A DNA stretch of 64,000 nucleotides, from assembly GCA_018389105.1 (NCBI GenBank), contig JACATO010001136.1, forward strand, positions 1 to 64,000, in the 5' to 3' direction. The notes below the pieces were generated by a model that made no database searches, was not told the origin of the DNA, and saw only the letters and a program-made list of their open reading frames with translations. The position numbers and the translations under genes are program-made. This stretch comes from Nautilus pompilius (lineage: Eukaryota; Mollusca; Cephalopoda; Nautilida; Nautilidae). Shown here in pieces: positions 1 to 13,080 of the stretch. Each line of letters begins with the position of its first letter. The stretch's first letter is position 1.

Positions 1-3000
1 TCACCGACAGCAGCCATCAAGAAGGTTTCATTTGCAAAAACTTCTCTGAGGAAAAAAAACAAAACAAAGGCCCATAAGAGTTCACACAAAGATATGATGT
101 CGGAGAGTTATTTTAAATGATTTCTGTATTATTGGTTTACTGGCAAAAAGCAGCAGGTGGGAGAGAGAAGAAAACCCTTACAGTGTGAACTTGTGAAATA
201 GAGGATATCTACCATTACACATCTAATTTATTGTTTTTATTACACCGAGTGTACAAAAGTAGTGGGACCGGAAGCTGCCTGGATATTTATTCAGATTTAA
301 TTGTTTTCACTTTCACTCATTAAAGTGACACCCACATTGGATATGGTAAGTGGCTGAGTTTATCTTGTGGCGTCTTTCATCCAACTAACATCTTCGTCAT
401 AACAACTCGCATCGCATTCTCAATACTCGGACGCCCGGATTTTTGGTACTTCGCTTTAGTCCAAACACTGCTTCCGTAAAATCCTTCCTAAGGCAGCACG
501 GTAGGTATGATCCTCTGCTATAGAAGAGTCATGGCGATTCGGCTTTCATTATTGCCTTATTTACTAAAGACTAAGTCTTTCAAGCTTACACGAGTTTGTG
601 CGTGTGTGTATATATACACATATACTTATAATTAGCCAGCAAAGTGTTTTAATAGTGCCATGTTTTATATCATACATACAGTTTCAAAAGAACGTTCCCA
701 ATCAAGACCGGACAGAAATGGCGTCACCACTTTTCTCTGGCTTTGATATAGAAGATGCAAAGACAAAATAAGGGAATGATACAAACACCACTGTTATAAC
801 CTGCTAACCCCAACACTGTCAGTTCCAGTACTACAGCACAGGTAGCATTTAACAGAAAATTTGGAAAAAGACATCGGGCTTTGGGAAAGTAGATTGTGCA
901 TAGATATTCCAGATACGACAGGAGCGCCATGGAAAGGCTTTAGTTTACAGCCGAAACATATTAAGCCCAATAGGTTATCGTTCTTTCTGTCCTGATGGGA
1001 GGCGCTACTGTGGAATCGTCTAAGATAGTAACAGAGAGTACAACACAACGTCAGCAGTTTCATTCTGAAATTTTGAATAAAGACAATTTTGTTTCCCTTT
1101 TATAATTTAATTCCTTGACTTCGAAGAAAGTAACTTCAGAAAGAGTCGGCATAACGGTAATAATCAAAGGTGATGCAGTTACGGTAGCATTATTTATGGC
1201 GGTAAGTCACGTGACCTATTCATGAAAGCTTTCTCTTGAATTCCGTGCAAAGCTTGTAAAATGTTAATGAGAGCCTAAATAAATAAATTCTCAAATTCCA
1301 GTACCCTGAAACTTGATTTGAAAAGAACTCTTTTTTAAAAAAAAATTCTTGTTAAAGTAAATACACTGATTAGATTTAAACACTTTCCTAGCAGCAACAG
1401 TGCGTTGGCTTCTTTAAAAGAAATCAGCTGACTTTGATTTATAATATTTATTACACTGACATTTTTAAAAGAATCTTCTACGAATAAATAAGGCGCTTGA
1501 TTATCTGCTCCTACATGAGCAATGCACACACACCTCCGAGCTCTCCGGTTTCCTTCCACATCCAAACAAAGAATTTTAGTAGGTCGTTTTCTTTGGATGT
1601 CCGCATTTTCTAAGGGAGGCAGCAAGAACCTACCTCAACTATTCATCTCTGCTATGGCTCTGAGTCACAGACCCACTCGCGAGCAAATAACCAAAGGTGA
1701 GTTCACTTATACCGTATGTTAAAATTCAAAATACGTTATGCGTCTTTGTGTAACTATTTTTTATATAAACAATTGCAAACCATCACTATTTATATATTTA
1801 CATTTTGTAAAATAAATCCCGTTAAAAAAATTATTTATTGTCTTGTTCAAGAGAATTGTTAAATCTCGCTATACCGAGATCAAACAATGTCAAAATCTAT
1901 TTTTTCATGGTAAATTTTATTTTATAAGAATCAATATATCTACTGTTTTATTTAAATAAATTATAGTAATACATGTATATGTATATATATTTGTAAAATT
2001 TCAAAACTCTTAACCTTTTAAAATGTGGCTCCGTAACTGTTATATCGAAAGTAAAGTTTACAGGAAGTAGAGAGGTGGTTTGAGTATTTCCTATTCACCT
2101 TATTAGTAGTGACTATTAATAAATCTATTAATAAACCTACGTTTCGGAAATCCTTCTACATTCATATCATCAGATTTTCAGTCTTGAGAAACCAATCTCC
2201 ATGGTTATAGTACTCAGAAATATTTATGTTTACAGTTGTTGAGCTGCGAGTAACACATCACCGATAACCTACCGTTCTTATAAATTAAAACGTAGCTTTT
2301 AACTAAAGAAGATGTTGTATTTTCTATGTAATGTATGAACGCATATTCCAATTGTGATATGCAGTATCTATATATACAAGCACACACACACACACAAAAA
2401 TAGTTTAAATTAGGTTCAGTATCAAAGTTTCCCTTTATTTCAGACCGAATCGGTTTACCGATATGTGCTATGACGTAACAGTTACTGCATTAGATGAATA
2501 TTTCTAAATTATCGAATTCAGAAGAACATTCTGAAAAAAGCAACACTAATTTTCTTAGGCTTCATCCTGGGATAAATTCTACGAATGTAATTATCCCCAG
2601 TATTCCACTGTTATCGGTAGAGTCCCTTTATCAATCTGCTACCGCATTATTCATTCGAAAAGCAGCCCTCTACTCCATGCTTCTCTGTTACTTCGTTCCC
2701 AAGTTTCCAGGAACTCGTGTACTTTTGGGTCTGCCGGCTGATACTGTAAAGGCGTTTGGATTTCCCGACGGGTAAGTGCAGCTTTGATATCTAAAACATG
2801 GCACGGAAAACTTGAAATAATTATCAACAGAAGCTTAAATCTGCTCATTTAACATTTTCGCGAAACTAAGGAGGGAAAACCTACCATTTCCATGTTGCCC
2901 CGTAAAATATCTTAAACAAAACAATGGACGCCTTCTCCTACCCTCTCGAATAAGATGGATTCAGAAGAGGGCTTTTTGTCTTTCACCTGTCCTTGATCCA

Positions 3001-3210
3001 GCTGCTCGCTGATAGGGGGCGCCACTACCGAAGAATGACTCTAAATGTTATCGATTACTTCGAAACGAAGGCTTTTTTCCTTTTTTTTGTTGATATTATG
3101 CCCTAAAATACACAAAAGAATCCCTTTTTCTTATGCGTCATTAATTAAATTTTTTTTTTTTAAGAAGAAAATCTTATTATATTGTTTTCTGGATTTTTTT
3201 GTGAAATAGA
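1..3210. other. Intergenic DNA, no recognisable gene
   Basis: AT-rich DNA with short frames only. Two places have a strong donor-like sequence after an open frame on the plus strand: AAAG followed by GTGAGT near 1696, after a short frame beginning MALSHRPTREQITK, and GACGG followed by GTAAGT near 2770. Neither product is recognised and no partner exon is visible, so they are not called genes. A short CA run lies near 2380-2396. Confidence 0.5.
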
Positions 3211-3211
3211 C

Positions 3212-3300
3212 ATTGAGCGCCGGGTGGCCGTGCCACCGTCCTGCTGTGAGCGAAGATCCCGGGTTCGATTCCCGTCGTTACCAAGAATAAAGTGGAAAAC
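3212..3300 (+). repeat. SINE-like tRNA-derived head
   Basis: A perfect RNA polymerase III B box (GGTTCGATTCC, 3262-3272) sits about 40 bases after an A-box-like GGGTGGCCGTGCC. This is the spacing of a tRNA-derived promoter. The sequence does not close into a clean tRNA cloverleaf, and the flanks run into ordinary AT-rich DNA, so a SINE head fits better than a working tRNA gene. The 3' boundary is uncertain. Confidence 0.5.
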
Positions 3301-6300
3301 CAAGCTTCAAAAGTGAAGAAAACCTGAACCGACGGAGTACGAATCATTACGCTAACATCGCTCTCAAAAGATGCGGCAAGAGAAGGATAAAAGTTAATTA
3401 ACGATTACAGTACAGAGAGGAGCCAAACTCGATACGACTGCTTCTAGATTTCTCGTGTTGTCCGGTATTTAGTTTTCAAACCCCAGGAGGAAAATCTTTG
3501 CTAGCAATTTAACAGTTATTCAAATCTACCTCGCCGTAAGGTGATTAATTTAAAGATCATATTTAAGGGGAACTTCTGTCTCGCGTGGATACATATTTTA
3601 CGCAGTTAATATGAAAGATTAAAAAAAAAAATTATTATTTTTTCAAAGATACAGAGCGTGTTAAGAAAAGAAAGGCTAATGAGGTTTATACAAATATTCA
3701 TTTCTGCATTGTATAAAAATGGCTTAAATAGCAATCCTAATTAATTTTATTTAACAAATTTTAAAAAAGAAAGTGAGTTTGTTATACTTGAAGATGACTG
3801 CTCACCGCAAACATGGCATTTTTTCCATTTTTAAGAATTTCGATGAATAATTTTACGGTAATATTTTACAGAAAAGACAGAACATAACATGAGTTCAGTT
3901 CGCAATTTATTTGAAAATAGATTTATTTAAAATATATATAAATCATTTCTTATATTTATCAGCCACTTGTCAAAGTTAACGGATCTCAGTATTTATTGCT
4001 ACTGTATCTTTTCTTTTGGTGGTTTTAACTTTTAATCTTTGTTTTGTTTAATTAAAGTTTTTTTTTAAATGTGCAGGCAGTTTGTCTCTCATTTCTTTTT
4101 GGCCACCGACATATGCTAACTAAATTAATCCTTAGTACATTTTGGGAAGAAAGTGTATTCACTTATCTTTCGTTAAAGTCACTTCGTTGTTCTCGGAAAA
4201 ATTATTGCGAAGACCCATTTAACAATAACCCATATCTACAGAAACAGAGACTAGTTCTTTAAAAATGTAAGTCATTGTCAGCAGTTACGAAACTAAGTCT
4301 TAATTTATTCCATTCATTTATTTGCAATTCTATTGATAGAAGACGTTTTTCTTCATTCTTTCTAAAATCAGGCAATATGGATTTATATTTATGACCCCTA
4401 GTATTTCTCATTAAGGGTAGCCGAAAGGATTTATCACTGTCCACATCTTAAAACCCTTGATTAATTTGAAAATTTCTCCTACGTACGCCACGTCAGGTCC
4501 GGCGGTACTGACTTCTGGAAGCACCGGTTTGTATTTGTGCTGGACTGGCACTCGTAACACAAAACCTTATAACGACACGGAAAATAATGCGACTCACATT
4601 CCCTATTGTTCAACCCGCGCTAAGTAATACAGATGTGGAAAGTAGCACATGCCCCAGATGGTAAAGGGAGGGTTAATATCCCAAAGTAAGCCGTGTCTAT
4701 TGTTAATCTTGCTCTCTAATAAGCCCTCGCGATGGCGAGACTTCAGCTCGACAAAATGACAGAAACTCAAATATTCGAGCGCGAAGCATGACGCTGTTAG
4801 TAAATTAGTCATCAATTCATTAAAACATCTGAAGTAGCGGTGAAAAAGAAAAGAAAAAAATGCTTCCACACGGTGGGAATACTTCAGCTAAGACATTCCA
4901 GCTGTAGATCTTCTTAGATAAACAGGCAGACAGCTGCCATATTAACAGCAGCAATTTAAGAAAGAAATTAAGGTAGCGGTGTACTCTACTTTTTATGCCT
5001 GAAAATTGCCGCTAGAGTCGGCGCAATGTCTTTATGAAAAGCTACAAAAGGATACAATCTTTCTCTTTATATATGTATATAAATTTGCTAATTTTATACT
5101 TTTGATTGCATCTGATAATTTATTATAGACACCGTTCGAACTTACAAAAGACAATATAAAAACATATATGTATATAACGACATGTGCTGGGATATAATTC
5201 TATTATCATATTTACTTCTTTTCCGTATAAGATAATTTGACAATATAACAGATGAATTTCTGCGTAAAGTCTACTTTTAATTTCAAGTAATCACTAGAAA
5301 TGAAATATATATATATATCAGAAAGATAGAAGTGGTTTACAGTAGAATTGTGCCTATTTCTTCTTACACATATTACGACGGAGAACATGACTTAGGCGTT
5401 TGGCGAATGTAGTTTTACAGAAAGAATCTCTGTCTCGACGCGGGCGGTAAATACTGAGTGGATTTCTGTAGGATACTGCAAAACACAAGCAAATACCAGG
5501 AAGAAGCCGGCCTCTTTGTCTACAGTTTTCCTCGAGGAAATGGTGTTGTCACTGGCTGTCATCTCACGTAACAATACTCGCTATCGACGATCCGGGCAGC
5601 GCCGTCTGTCTCAGCTGCCTAGAACCAAGCAGACCCCAACAGCTTGAGTCAGTCGGGACTCTCCCACTGGACTTCATTTGGCACGGATCAGAAGCGGTCA
5701 AAAGCAAAGGCATTTGTCCAAAGGCCTTCGGATATTCCGCCGACTGATCCGTAATTAGACAGCTGAAGTGAGGCTTTTCCTATTCGGGGAGGATCGGAGG
5801 AAACTTATTATATTCGCACATGAAATTCAGGAACTAAGACTTTACGCTTCACTACACCAAGGAATTATCTCATAAGAACAGAACATAAGCGTCGTCTTTA
5901 AAAACGCTTGCTATCTCAAGCCGACAAATGTAAGCACAGTTCAGATCTAAATCCTTTTAAAGATGTACATCAAACTGCTTTAAGGATATATCGACTACTT
6001 TAGCCGCATTGATACTCTCGCACGTATTTTATGACGGGCTCCCCTCCGATGTGGCGCCACTAACCTAAAGAGCCTATGTTTCCTAGAGGCTGACTTTTAA
6101 AAGCCAGTAAATAAACTAAATGTAAACAGTCAGGCGTGAAATTATCGGGTCTTTTTCTATGGGTTTTGATTCCGGTTGACAAGCGATGTACCGCGTTCCG
6201 AGTTTGCTTAACTCTTTACGGCTCGCGATACGAAAGTTTTGTAGAAGTGACTATAATAAGTTGACAGGAAACGAACAGTGCAAGTTTAGCTGTACTGGCG

Positions 6301-6645
6301 TACAGGTGGTTGGTTTTGTTTCTAGAAAGCGAAGAGTTCCAGTGAACAGTGACACCGACCACCTGACATTAAAATAATGCGGAGTTATCTCCCGTGCATC
6401 TACCTGGTGGTAAAAGATCCGGGCAGTCGGCGGCCGCAGCCGGGGATAGCGTGTTGACTCACCGCCGCCCACCTGTGACATTTTTGTTTCACTCTCAATA
6501 TTTATATAACGAAGGCTAAAAAATGATCGTTAAAGCAAACATCTATTCTGCCGCGGCTGCTCTGTCAATAACCCAGCTACCGACTATGTTATTTCAGACC
6601 CGAGATTTATTGCTATATTTTACCAAAATCCCTTATCCTCTACGA
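3301..6645. other. Intergenic DNA, no recognisable gene
   Basis: Mostly AT-rich, with slightly more GC-rich stretches around 5580-5800 and 6380-6480. A T-rich tract ending in an AG acceptor precedes an open stretch at 4078-4262 on the plus strand, but its product is not recognised. A GAGTTATCTCCC motif at 6382-6393 matches the AAGGGAGATAAC type of motif seen elsewhere in the window. Confidence 0.5.
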
Positions 6646-8567
6646 TAGTGGTTTCCAACCTGAGATCGATCAGCGGCTTACTTCTTATTGTGCTCTTTAA
6701 AGAACAGAAAAACCTCGCGAAAGATTATACAGTCGTCTGGGTGCATGTATATCAGTGGGGTCTTTATAGGTTTATAAAGGAATAAAAACAGCTGTTTCTA
6801 TTTACTGATAGAATATTAGTTGGACTTTGGGCATTAAAATAATTTTTAAAATGTACACGTAACCTTGACCTTCTGGCTACTGACTTCCACCTTAAGCAGC
6901 GTTTACATCGAGACCGAAGAGTCTTGAGCCGATTCTTCGTTCGTTTTTCCTTGACTTTTCTTGCTTTCTCGTTGAAAGCAAAGATGCCGCGAGCTGATAC
7001 GACGGCTAAAGAAAGACGCAGGGAATTTGTATTCACATCTAGAGCTAAAGAAATGAGTAGTGACGGAAGTAAGGCAGGTGTTCGTGTCAGTGGCGAGTCG
7101 CGCATGACCAAGAGGTGCACTATCATTCGAAGACATCGTGGTTCATACATCGAGTTCGGGTTTGCGAGGAAAGGTGAAGTGAGAACCACCCCCCCAAAAA
7201 AAGAAACCAATGATCCAATGAAACCCTGGAAACTACAGGGAAACTTGCAGGCGATGCTCAAAGGACGAGAAGAAAAAGAGAAAAAAAAAACCTGAAAATA
7301 TTTTGGCCGATCTAAAGGACGGAGAACAGTTATCGGCGGTGCTGGCCGCCTTCCATAACGTGTCGTCGTTACGCACTGCAAACCGCCGTTGGGCGGTACT
7401 GATGTCTGCCTTGCATCGGAGACATTTGCTCAGAACCGTTTGACGATTTTGGCGGCCATTGGAAAGGAACTGCGCTTCCTTGTCAAACAACGCTACAACG
7501 CGGAAAGTTGAAGAATTAGCTGAAGATGCTGAAGATCAGGTCCTGGAGAATTTAACATCACCGAAGCTCCTTTCAAAGCAAACTGATGAGTAGACAGACA
7601 TAAAGAAATAAGAAAATTCTGCTGGTTTTTTAATGAAAATAAATGTGAAGTTATAGAAGAGATGCTGTGTCTCATTCAGCCTCTCCTCTCACGCAACAGA
7701 CGCCTCGGTTAATGCAGAGATTATTGCTAATGTGTCAGACTGGACTCGTTGTTTTGGTACATTTATGGGTAGAGAAGCGGCCATGACAGAAATTCATTGT
7801 GGTGTTGTAGCAATAGAGAAGACATCTAATTAGGAAAAACTCTTTTAAGAGCCAGGCTAGGCTGATAAACTTGTATATTTGGCTAAATGCATTTTTTCTC
7901 TTAAATGAGCTGAATCTTTCCCTGCAAGGAAAAATAGCTGGAGTGCTTCAGATGTTCGTCAAGACTGATGGCTTCAAAAATAAATTATAGGTTTCAAGAA
8001 AATCTTTTGATATATTCCTAGGTATTGTTTCCATTATCGACAAAGGCGAAAAAATACATTTATGTTTATAATTTGAATACTGTTATTGTTGATAATTTGT
8101 GACAAAGAATTAGAAGCAGCCTTCAAAAGTGAAATAACACTAACTGCATTTTCGATCAAAGTTAGCCCAGAATAACAAGAGTAAAGTGACCTTGGATTGA
8201 AAGTCTGCTACTGTTCCCCTCCACGTATCTTTGTGAAGTTGGATTCTCGCGGCATCGTCTTTTACATGGGAACAGACTTCGATATTTGAACACCACTTCG
8301 CATTCAATCGTCAAACTTTGAGCCACGCCTTCATGATAACCTTTATTGAAGAGGCACAAAAGTCTCACCAGCGCTGGGTAAATAATTATTCTGTTCATTC
8401 AGGTTTTAACTTTTTTCCGAGTCTTAAAACTTATTTATTATTTCTTTTGTCAGATTACTTTATATTTGAGCTTGCATGTTTTGTAACAATATGATTCCAG
8501 TAAAGTCCTCAGCTCTGCGGTGTTTTTGGGGCCTTGCACAGATGTAGGGCTGGGACCCGCTGATCTA
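6646..8567 (+). mobile_element. Decayed hAT DNA transposon (ZBED/SCAND3-like)
   Basis: A broken hAT transposase (7.0-8.3 kb) is bounded by short imperfect terminal inverted repeats. The left end reads TAGTGGTTTCCAACC from 6646. The right end, read on the other strand from 8567, starts TAGATCAGCGGGTCCCAGCC. Both resemble the CAGTGGTTCTCAACC-type ends of hAT elements. I could not find a clean 8-bp target duplication, so the ends may be off by a few bases. The length of about 1.9 kb is short for this group, which fits internal loss. The element is surely immobile. Confidence 0.65.
6924..8320 (+). pseudogene. hAT transposase remnant, BED-finger SCAND3/ZBED-like
   Basis: Four conserved blocks of a hAT transposase follow in order but in different frames. 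The first (6924-7295) holds a region like the N-terminal BED module of SCAND3/ZBED5 proteins, with GSYIEFGF and later NDPMKPWKLQGNLQAM. The zinc-binding Cys pair and the final His pair of the BED finger are gone. The second (about 7477-7590) reads LSNNATTRKVEELAEDAEDQ and ends LLSKQTDE, matching the block before the first catalytic Asp. The third (about 7862-7989) contains LLNELNLSLQGK. The fourth (about 8211-8318) contains LFPSTYLCEVGFSRHRLL and is the C-terminal hAT dimerisation region. Frames run 0, 1, 2, 0 with several stops, so the gene is dead. Family assignment rests on recalled motif similarity only. Confidence 0.7.
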
Positions 8568-8696
8568 GGACTAATACCACCTCAGAATTAATGAGCGTTT
8601 GAACGCCGAAGTACCATTTAATTTTACCTCTGTATTAGGTAAACTTTTGCGGCACGAACCGCAAAATGATAGCATTTCAAGAAAAATAAGCAGAGG

Positions 8697-8994
8697 AATG
8701 CTTTTTTTTAAAAAAGAAAGACAAACTTAATTTGTGACCACATATTATAATAACAAAGCATTTAGAACGTTGACATATATGCACCGAGGTATTTGGAATA
8801 CTGTCCAGAGACAAAACACTTTATCAACGTACAAGTTTTAAATGCAATGCTTTTTTTTAAAAAAGAAAGACAAACTTAATTTGTGACCACATATTATAAT
8901 AACAAAGCATTTAGAACGTTGACATATATGCACCGAGGTATTTGGAATACTGTCCAGAGACAAAACACTTTATCAACGTACAAGTTTTAAATGC
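8697..8994. repeat. Perfect 149-bp tandem duplication (2 copies)
   Basis: Positions 8697-8845 and 8846-8994 read identically by eye, including the T8A6 homopolymer near their starts. The five-base word AATGC begins each copy and follows the second. The unit has no open frame of note. Lack of any divergence points to a very recent duplication or an assembly artefact. Confidence 0.9.
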
Positions 8995-9349
8995 AACACA
9001 TTGACTCTTTTTTAGGGGGGGGGGACAAAATGTTTTGTTTTAAAACACTTACCATTTAGAGTGTAGTATTGTAATTTTCGGATGAACAGCAAAGTAGTTA
9101 TGATATCGCAGACAAGTGATGTGATCACATAAGTGAGGAAAAAACAAAACAGTTCTGGTGAATAGCTAAAGAGAGATTGCGCTAAAGTGATTCCGAATCA
9201 TTCAGTTCTGATCGCAAACTACCAATAAAAACGCCGTGAGCTCGCATATCTTGAGTCGAAGATCAAGTGTACCACTTAACTTTTCTTCTAAGTTGGTTGA
9301 AATGCCAGATTAGAGTATTTCCATTGAACTGCTTTAAATAGGCAGGACT

Positions 9350-9471
9350 TCGAGAGAGAGGGAAGGGAGAGAGAGATGAGGAGAGATGAGAGAGATGAGA
9401 GCGAGAGAGAGAGAGAGAGAGAGATAGATGCGAGAGAGATTGAGAGAGACGAGAGAGATGAGAGGGAGAGA

Positions 9472-9524
<53 letters not shown>

Positions 9525-9596
9525 GAGAGATGGAGAAGAGAGAGAGGAGAGAGAGAGAGAGAGAGATGAGAGAGAGATGAGAGGAGAAGATTATTT
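9350..9596. repeat. GA-rich microsatellite
   Basis: About 245 bases made almost wholly of GA repeats with GAT and GGA interruptions. The plus strand is open through it and would encode an Arg-Glu-Asp low-complexity peptide, which is a by-product of the repeat and not a gene. Confidence 0.95.
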
Positions 9597-12500
9597 GTGA
9601 GTTTAGTTCCTATACTAAATTTGTTTCAGTTCTTTTTGTTATTTAGTTTTGTGTCTTCTTTTTTTTTTTCCTCATTCGCCATAAAAGGCACTTTCATTTT
9701 TGTTCCGCATTGTAAATTTTAAATTTAAAAAGGTAAACCTTAAATGAAGACATTTTAAATTACAAAGTAGTTTTTTTCGCTGTGTTTTTCTTTGTCTGGC
9801 ACTCGCAATCGATAAGACATCACCGACAGGTAGGGAGAAAATTTTTCCGGAAGTCAGAGTCAAGTCTGCTGGGACCCGGAAGTTTATGACGTCTCAGATC
9901 GGATGGTAACTCTGACCTATCCTAACAAAACAAAAACAGCCATTGGCTTCTTTTAAAAGACAAACTCTCTCTAAAGTAGATTTGTTTACTTCGCCTTTGG
10001 TCTCCTCAAGGACTTGCGAGTGGAACACATTGGAAACGTTGATCTCATCCAGCGAACGTTTGTTTACGTCAGGGAAATCTTGTTATGAAAGCCACCGTAT
10101 TTCAATTTCATCAGCTATCGACATAGAGCCCCGACGTTCATATTAGAATACCTATTAGAAAGCGATAGATAAGATACGCCTAGTATTGGAACCACATCTG
10201 AACAGCTGATCAGCACGTTCTTGTGTATCTAAGACAATTATTTCTCCACAACACCCATACTAAACTGACTGCCAACCCTATTGATGCCGAGATTAAATTG
10301 AAACCAGAGGGTAGGTTATTTAGCTACGAAAGCTCTCTTTTTTCGGCCGAACAGGTAAAAATTATCATGTAGACTGGCCAAAAAAAACAAGGTAAAATAA
10401 TCATAAAAAACGTAAATTAGCTTTTGCATTTTTTTTCACCTGGCGTTATCTTTTGGCGTATCCAGACACGCCGTTACCGCCTGATTGATAAAAATTTATT
10501 TTACCTAAGAAATGCGATTATTAAGATGGTCCCGGGTAAATTTCGGATACACTACTGTGCTGTTGGGCGTAATTTCTTCTGAAATTCGTTCATTAACAAA
10601 CCAATAACAAATACCAGAACAGGGGGGGGGGGTAACCCAGCCGGCGTCTAAGGCGAATCCGTCGGCTGTCGTAAATATTCATGATTTTATTCAGATTTAT
10701 TCTCCAAAATTACTAACAATTTATAAATTAAAAGTTAAAAATTAACGACCATGAACACGTAAGGAAGCTGTTTGTTAGGTTCATAGTTGCATGACATTTC
10801 TCGCTAAAATAGTTAACGTCGTCTTATATATTACACGGTATTGCCAGTTAAACTCTCACATGTCGCGAGATTAGCAGCTGAGGTCTCTTGTATTATTTAT
10901 CGAAAGATATCGCGCATCTTGTTACATCCTAATGGATGTCAACATTCCACATGCTGCACTTTACTGGCAGTTATCATTCATCTAATTAGTAGTTAACATG
11001 TCATTACGTATTACAGTTGTTAGCGACTGGTTCGAGAAGATGTTGCTTGTACTGTTTTTTTTAATTTCCAGCAGAATTCCTCGTATTAGAAAATGAGCAG
11101 ATTAATTTCATCCTTTAAAAAACTTCGTTCGGTGCTTGATTCTGGTTTGGCCAGCATGAAATATTTAACCAACCACCATAAATCATAGAAGGTAAATCGA
11201 TAAAACCAATATTGCAGGTGCTATATTTTTAAACAGCAATTGTCAAAAACGCTTCCTCAGACTATTTATTAAAAGAAATTTTTTGTTCTGAGCATTTTTG
11301 AGAATGATGCCGATTTAGGATATCGCAAAAACCTTGCGAAATAAAAGAAACTGGAGAAAAAGAATTCGTTTTGTTATGCCAAATTCCAAAAGTTTATATA
11401 AACTGAAAGCTTTTCAGCAGATTTTACGTCAAAAATATTAATCATAAAGAAAATACATGTAAAGCTTCTCTCTGATGAAATCTGAGAAAATAATTTTTTT
11501 TTTTTTAAAGTGCAGTAAATTTTATTAAAATGAGTCCAAGTTTGCATGGTAAATTTTAATTTTAAACGAATCTGCCAATTTTACTACTAAAAAGGCCAGA
11601 ACTTCGGATTTACATTCAGTGACCATAAATAAGTTCTATCTGGACGCGAAATTTAAAAGCAAAATAAAATGTATATGATATTTACAGAAACATGAAAGTC
11701 GTGATCGCTATTTTTTTAAAATTGAAACTATTATAATAATCGATTTGCAAAATGTTTTACAAGTCAGGTTTTAGAAAACAAATTTCATGCACCGATAAAA
11801 ATTACATTATTGTTTTCTCTGGGTGATATGTTAGTAAAACGAAAAGTGTTACTGACATTTCAAACTGTAAACAGAATTTTATTTACCAAAGTCACCTTTA
11901 CCCGCTCTTTAGTGACTAAAGAACGTAAAAGACCACCATCTTTACTTGGCTTATAGATTGGATTAAGTATTTTTCGTAATTAAAAAGTTTTTTTTCCCAG
12001 CGCATATTGTATTGGGCTAAAGTTACTTGTCACTTTTCTTTTTCTTTGTATCGAGTCATGGAGAAACCGAGTTAAAGGGATTTACTCTCTGTGTAAATGC
12101 AATGTAAACATGGTGCTTGGCTTCTTTATAAGACTTGGCCGGCGTAGAGATACGTCCGTCCAAAAGGGAGAAAACTCTGAACAAAAAAAAAAAAAACAAC
12201 AACAATGAAACACGTCTCCGGAGTCCGGTGCTTGTGAAAGGGTAACGGGTCAAACATGGCAACTTCTTTCTCTAAAGCATTTGCCAGAACATGATGCAAA
12301 ATGTTTTCACTAGGTGGCTCTTGCTTGATGATCCCTCTTTTGGCGTGGAAAATGTTTGAAGTCCGTAATATGCGACATAACCCCCCGATAGGCAGCTGAT
12401 GAAAGGTCTCGGGAAGACTGCACCGAAGAACGTTCTAGTCTCTATATTCAATGCTCTGTAAATACCACGTAAAGAAGGTGTTTTCGCTTTACAATCGACT

Positions 12501-12894
12501 GGCGTCGTCAATACCTTGTGTGTTAGGGATTCCGCAAGACCGGACATTAATCGAGAGATCGAGTGGAAGAGTGCCCGCCTCTTTTTCGGTTTTCAAGCTC
12601 CTTGTTTTTCTGATTTCGTTTTCTGCCCAAACTTAATTCTCTCTGAAAACGTTTTTTTTTTAACCCAGATAATGAGAAATGATTATATAGCGGTAGGAAA
12701 GGAAATTGGCAGCGGAGAGTAAACAACAACACAGCAACAGGAAGAAAAACAACAAGTACGGCAAAACATTCTCTCTGAAAATTTACAAATGGAGATTTAT
12801 CGACATTGCTGACTTCCAGCTAACGGAAGGATGTTGGTCGCTAAGCACGCCCACGTGGTGCGAAATAAAATTGATTCGATTAAAAACAATTAAT
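9597..12894. other. Intergenic DNA, no recognisable gene
   Basis: AT-rich with homopolymer runs, including G tracts near 10621-10632. Short frames between 12056 and 12732 overlap on both strands and resemble nothing I know. Confidence 0.5.
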
Positions 12895-13080
12895 GCTGCG
12901 TCTCTCTCTCTCTCTTTCTCTCTCTGTACTGACGTCATCTCTCTCTCTGTAATGACGTCTCTCTCTCCAATGCCGTCATCTCTCTTTGTACTTACATCAT
13001 ATCTCTCTCTGTACTGACGTCATCTCTCTCTGTGTAATGACGTCTCTCTCTCTGTACTTACATCATCTCTCTGTACTGTA
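12895..13080. repeat. CT-rich minisatellite with CRE-type palindromes
   Basis: Imperfect units of about 20-28 bases combine a CT run with TGTACTGACGTCATCT or a decayed form of it. Two units keep the full CRE palindrome TGACGTCA (12930-12937 and 13015-13022). Two have TGACGTCT (12953-12960 and 13038-13045), and others read TTACATCAT. CRE is the known CREB/ATF binding site. Binding here is only an inference. Confidence 0.8.

Noticed and set aside
442-455. GGTACTTCGCTT, like part of the dispersed repeat at 23084-23096
   Set aside because: The match is too short and the neighbouring bases do not follow the repeat.
2651-2848. Minus-strand TRREIQT, like the SREIQT of histone H2B
   Set aside because: Only about six residues match. 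The rest of the histone fold and C-terminus are absent in any frame, so I treat it as chance.
3212-3300. Possible true tRNA gene
   Set aside because: A and B boxes are present but no acceptor stem or anticodon arm closes.
6764-7381. 205-codon minus-strand frame
   Set aside because: It lies antisense to the readable hAT transposase blocks and resembles no protein.
9376-9600. 74-codon plus-strand frame of Arg, Glu and Asp repeats
   Set aside because: It is the direct translation of a GA microsatellite.
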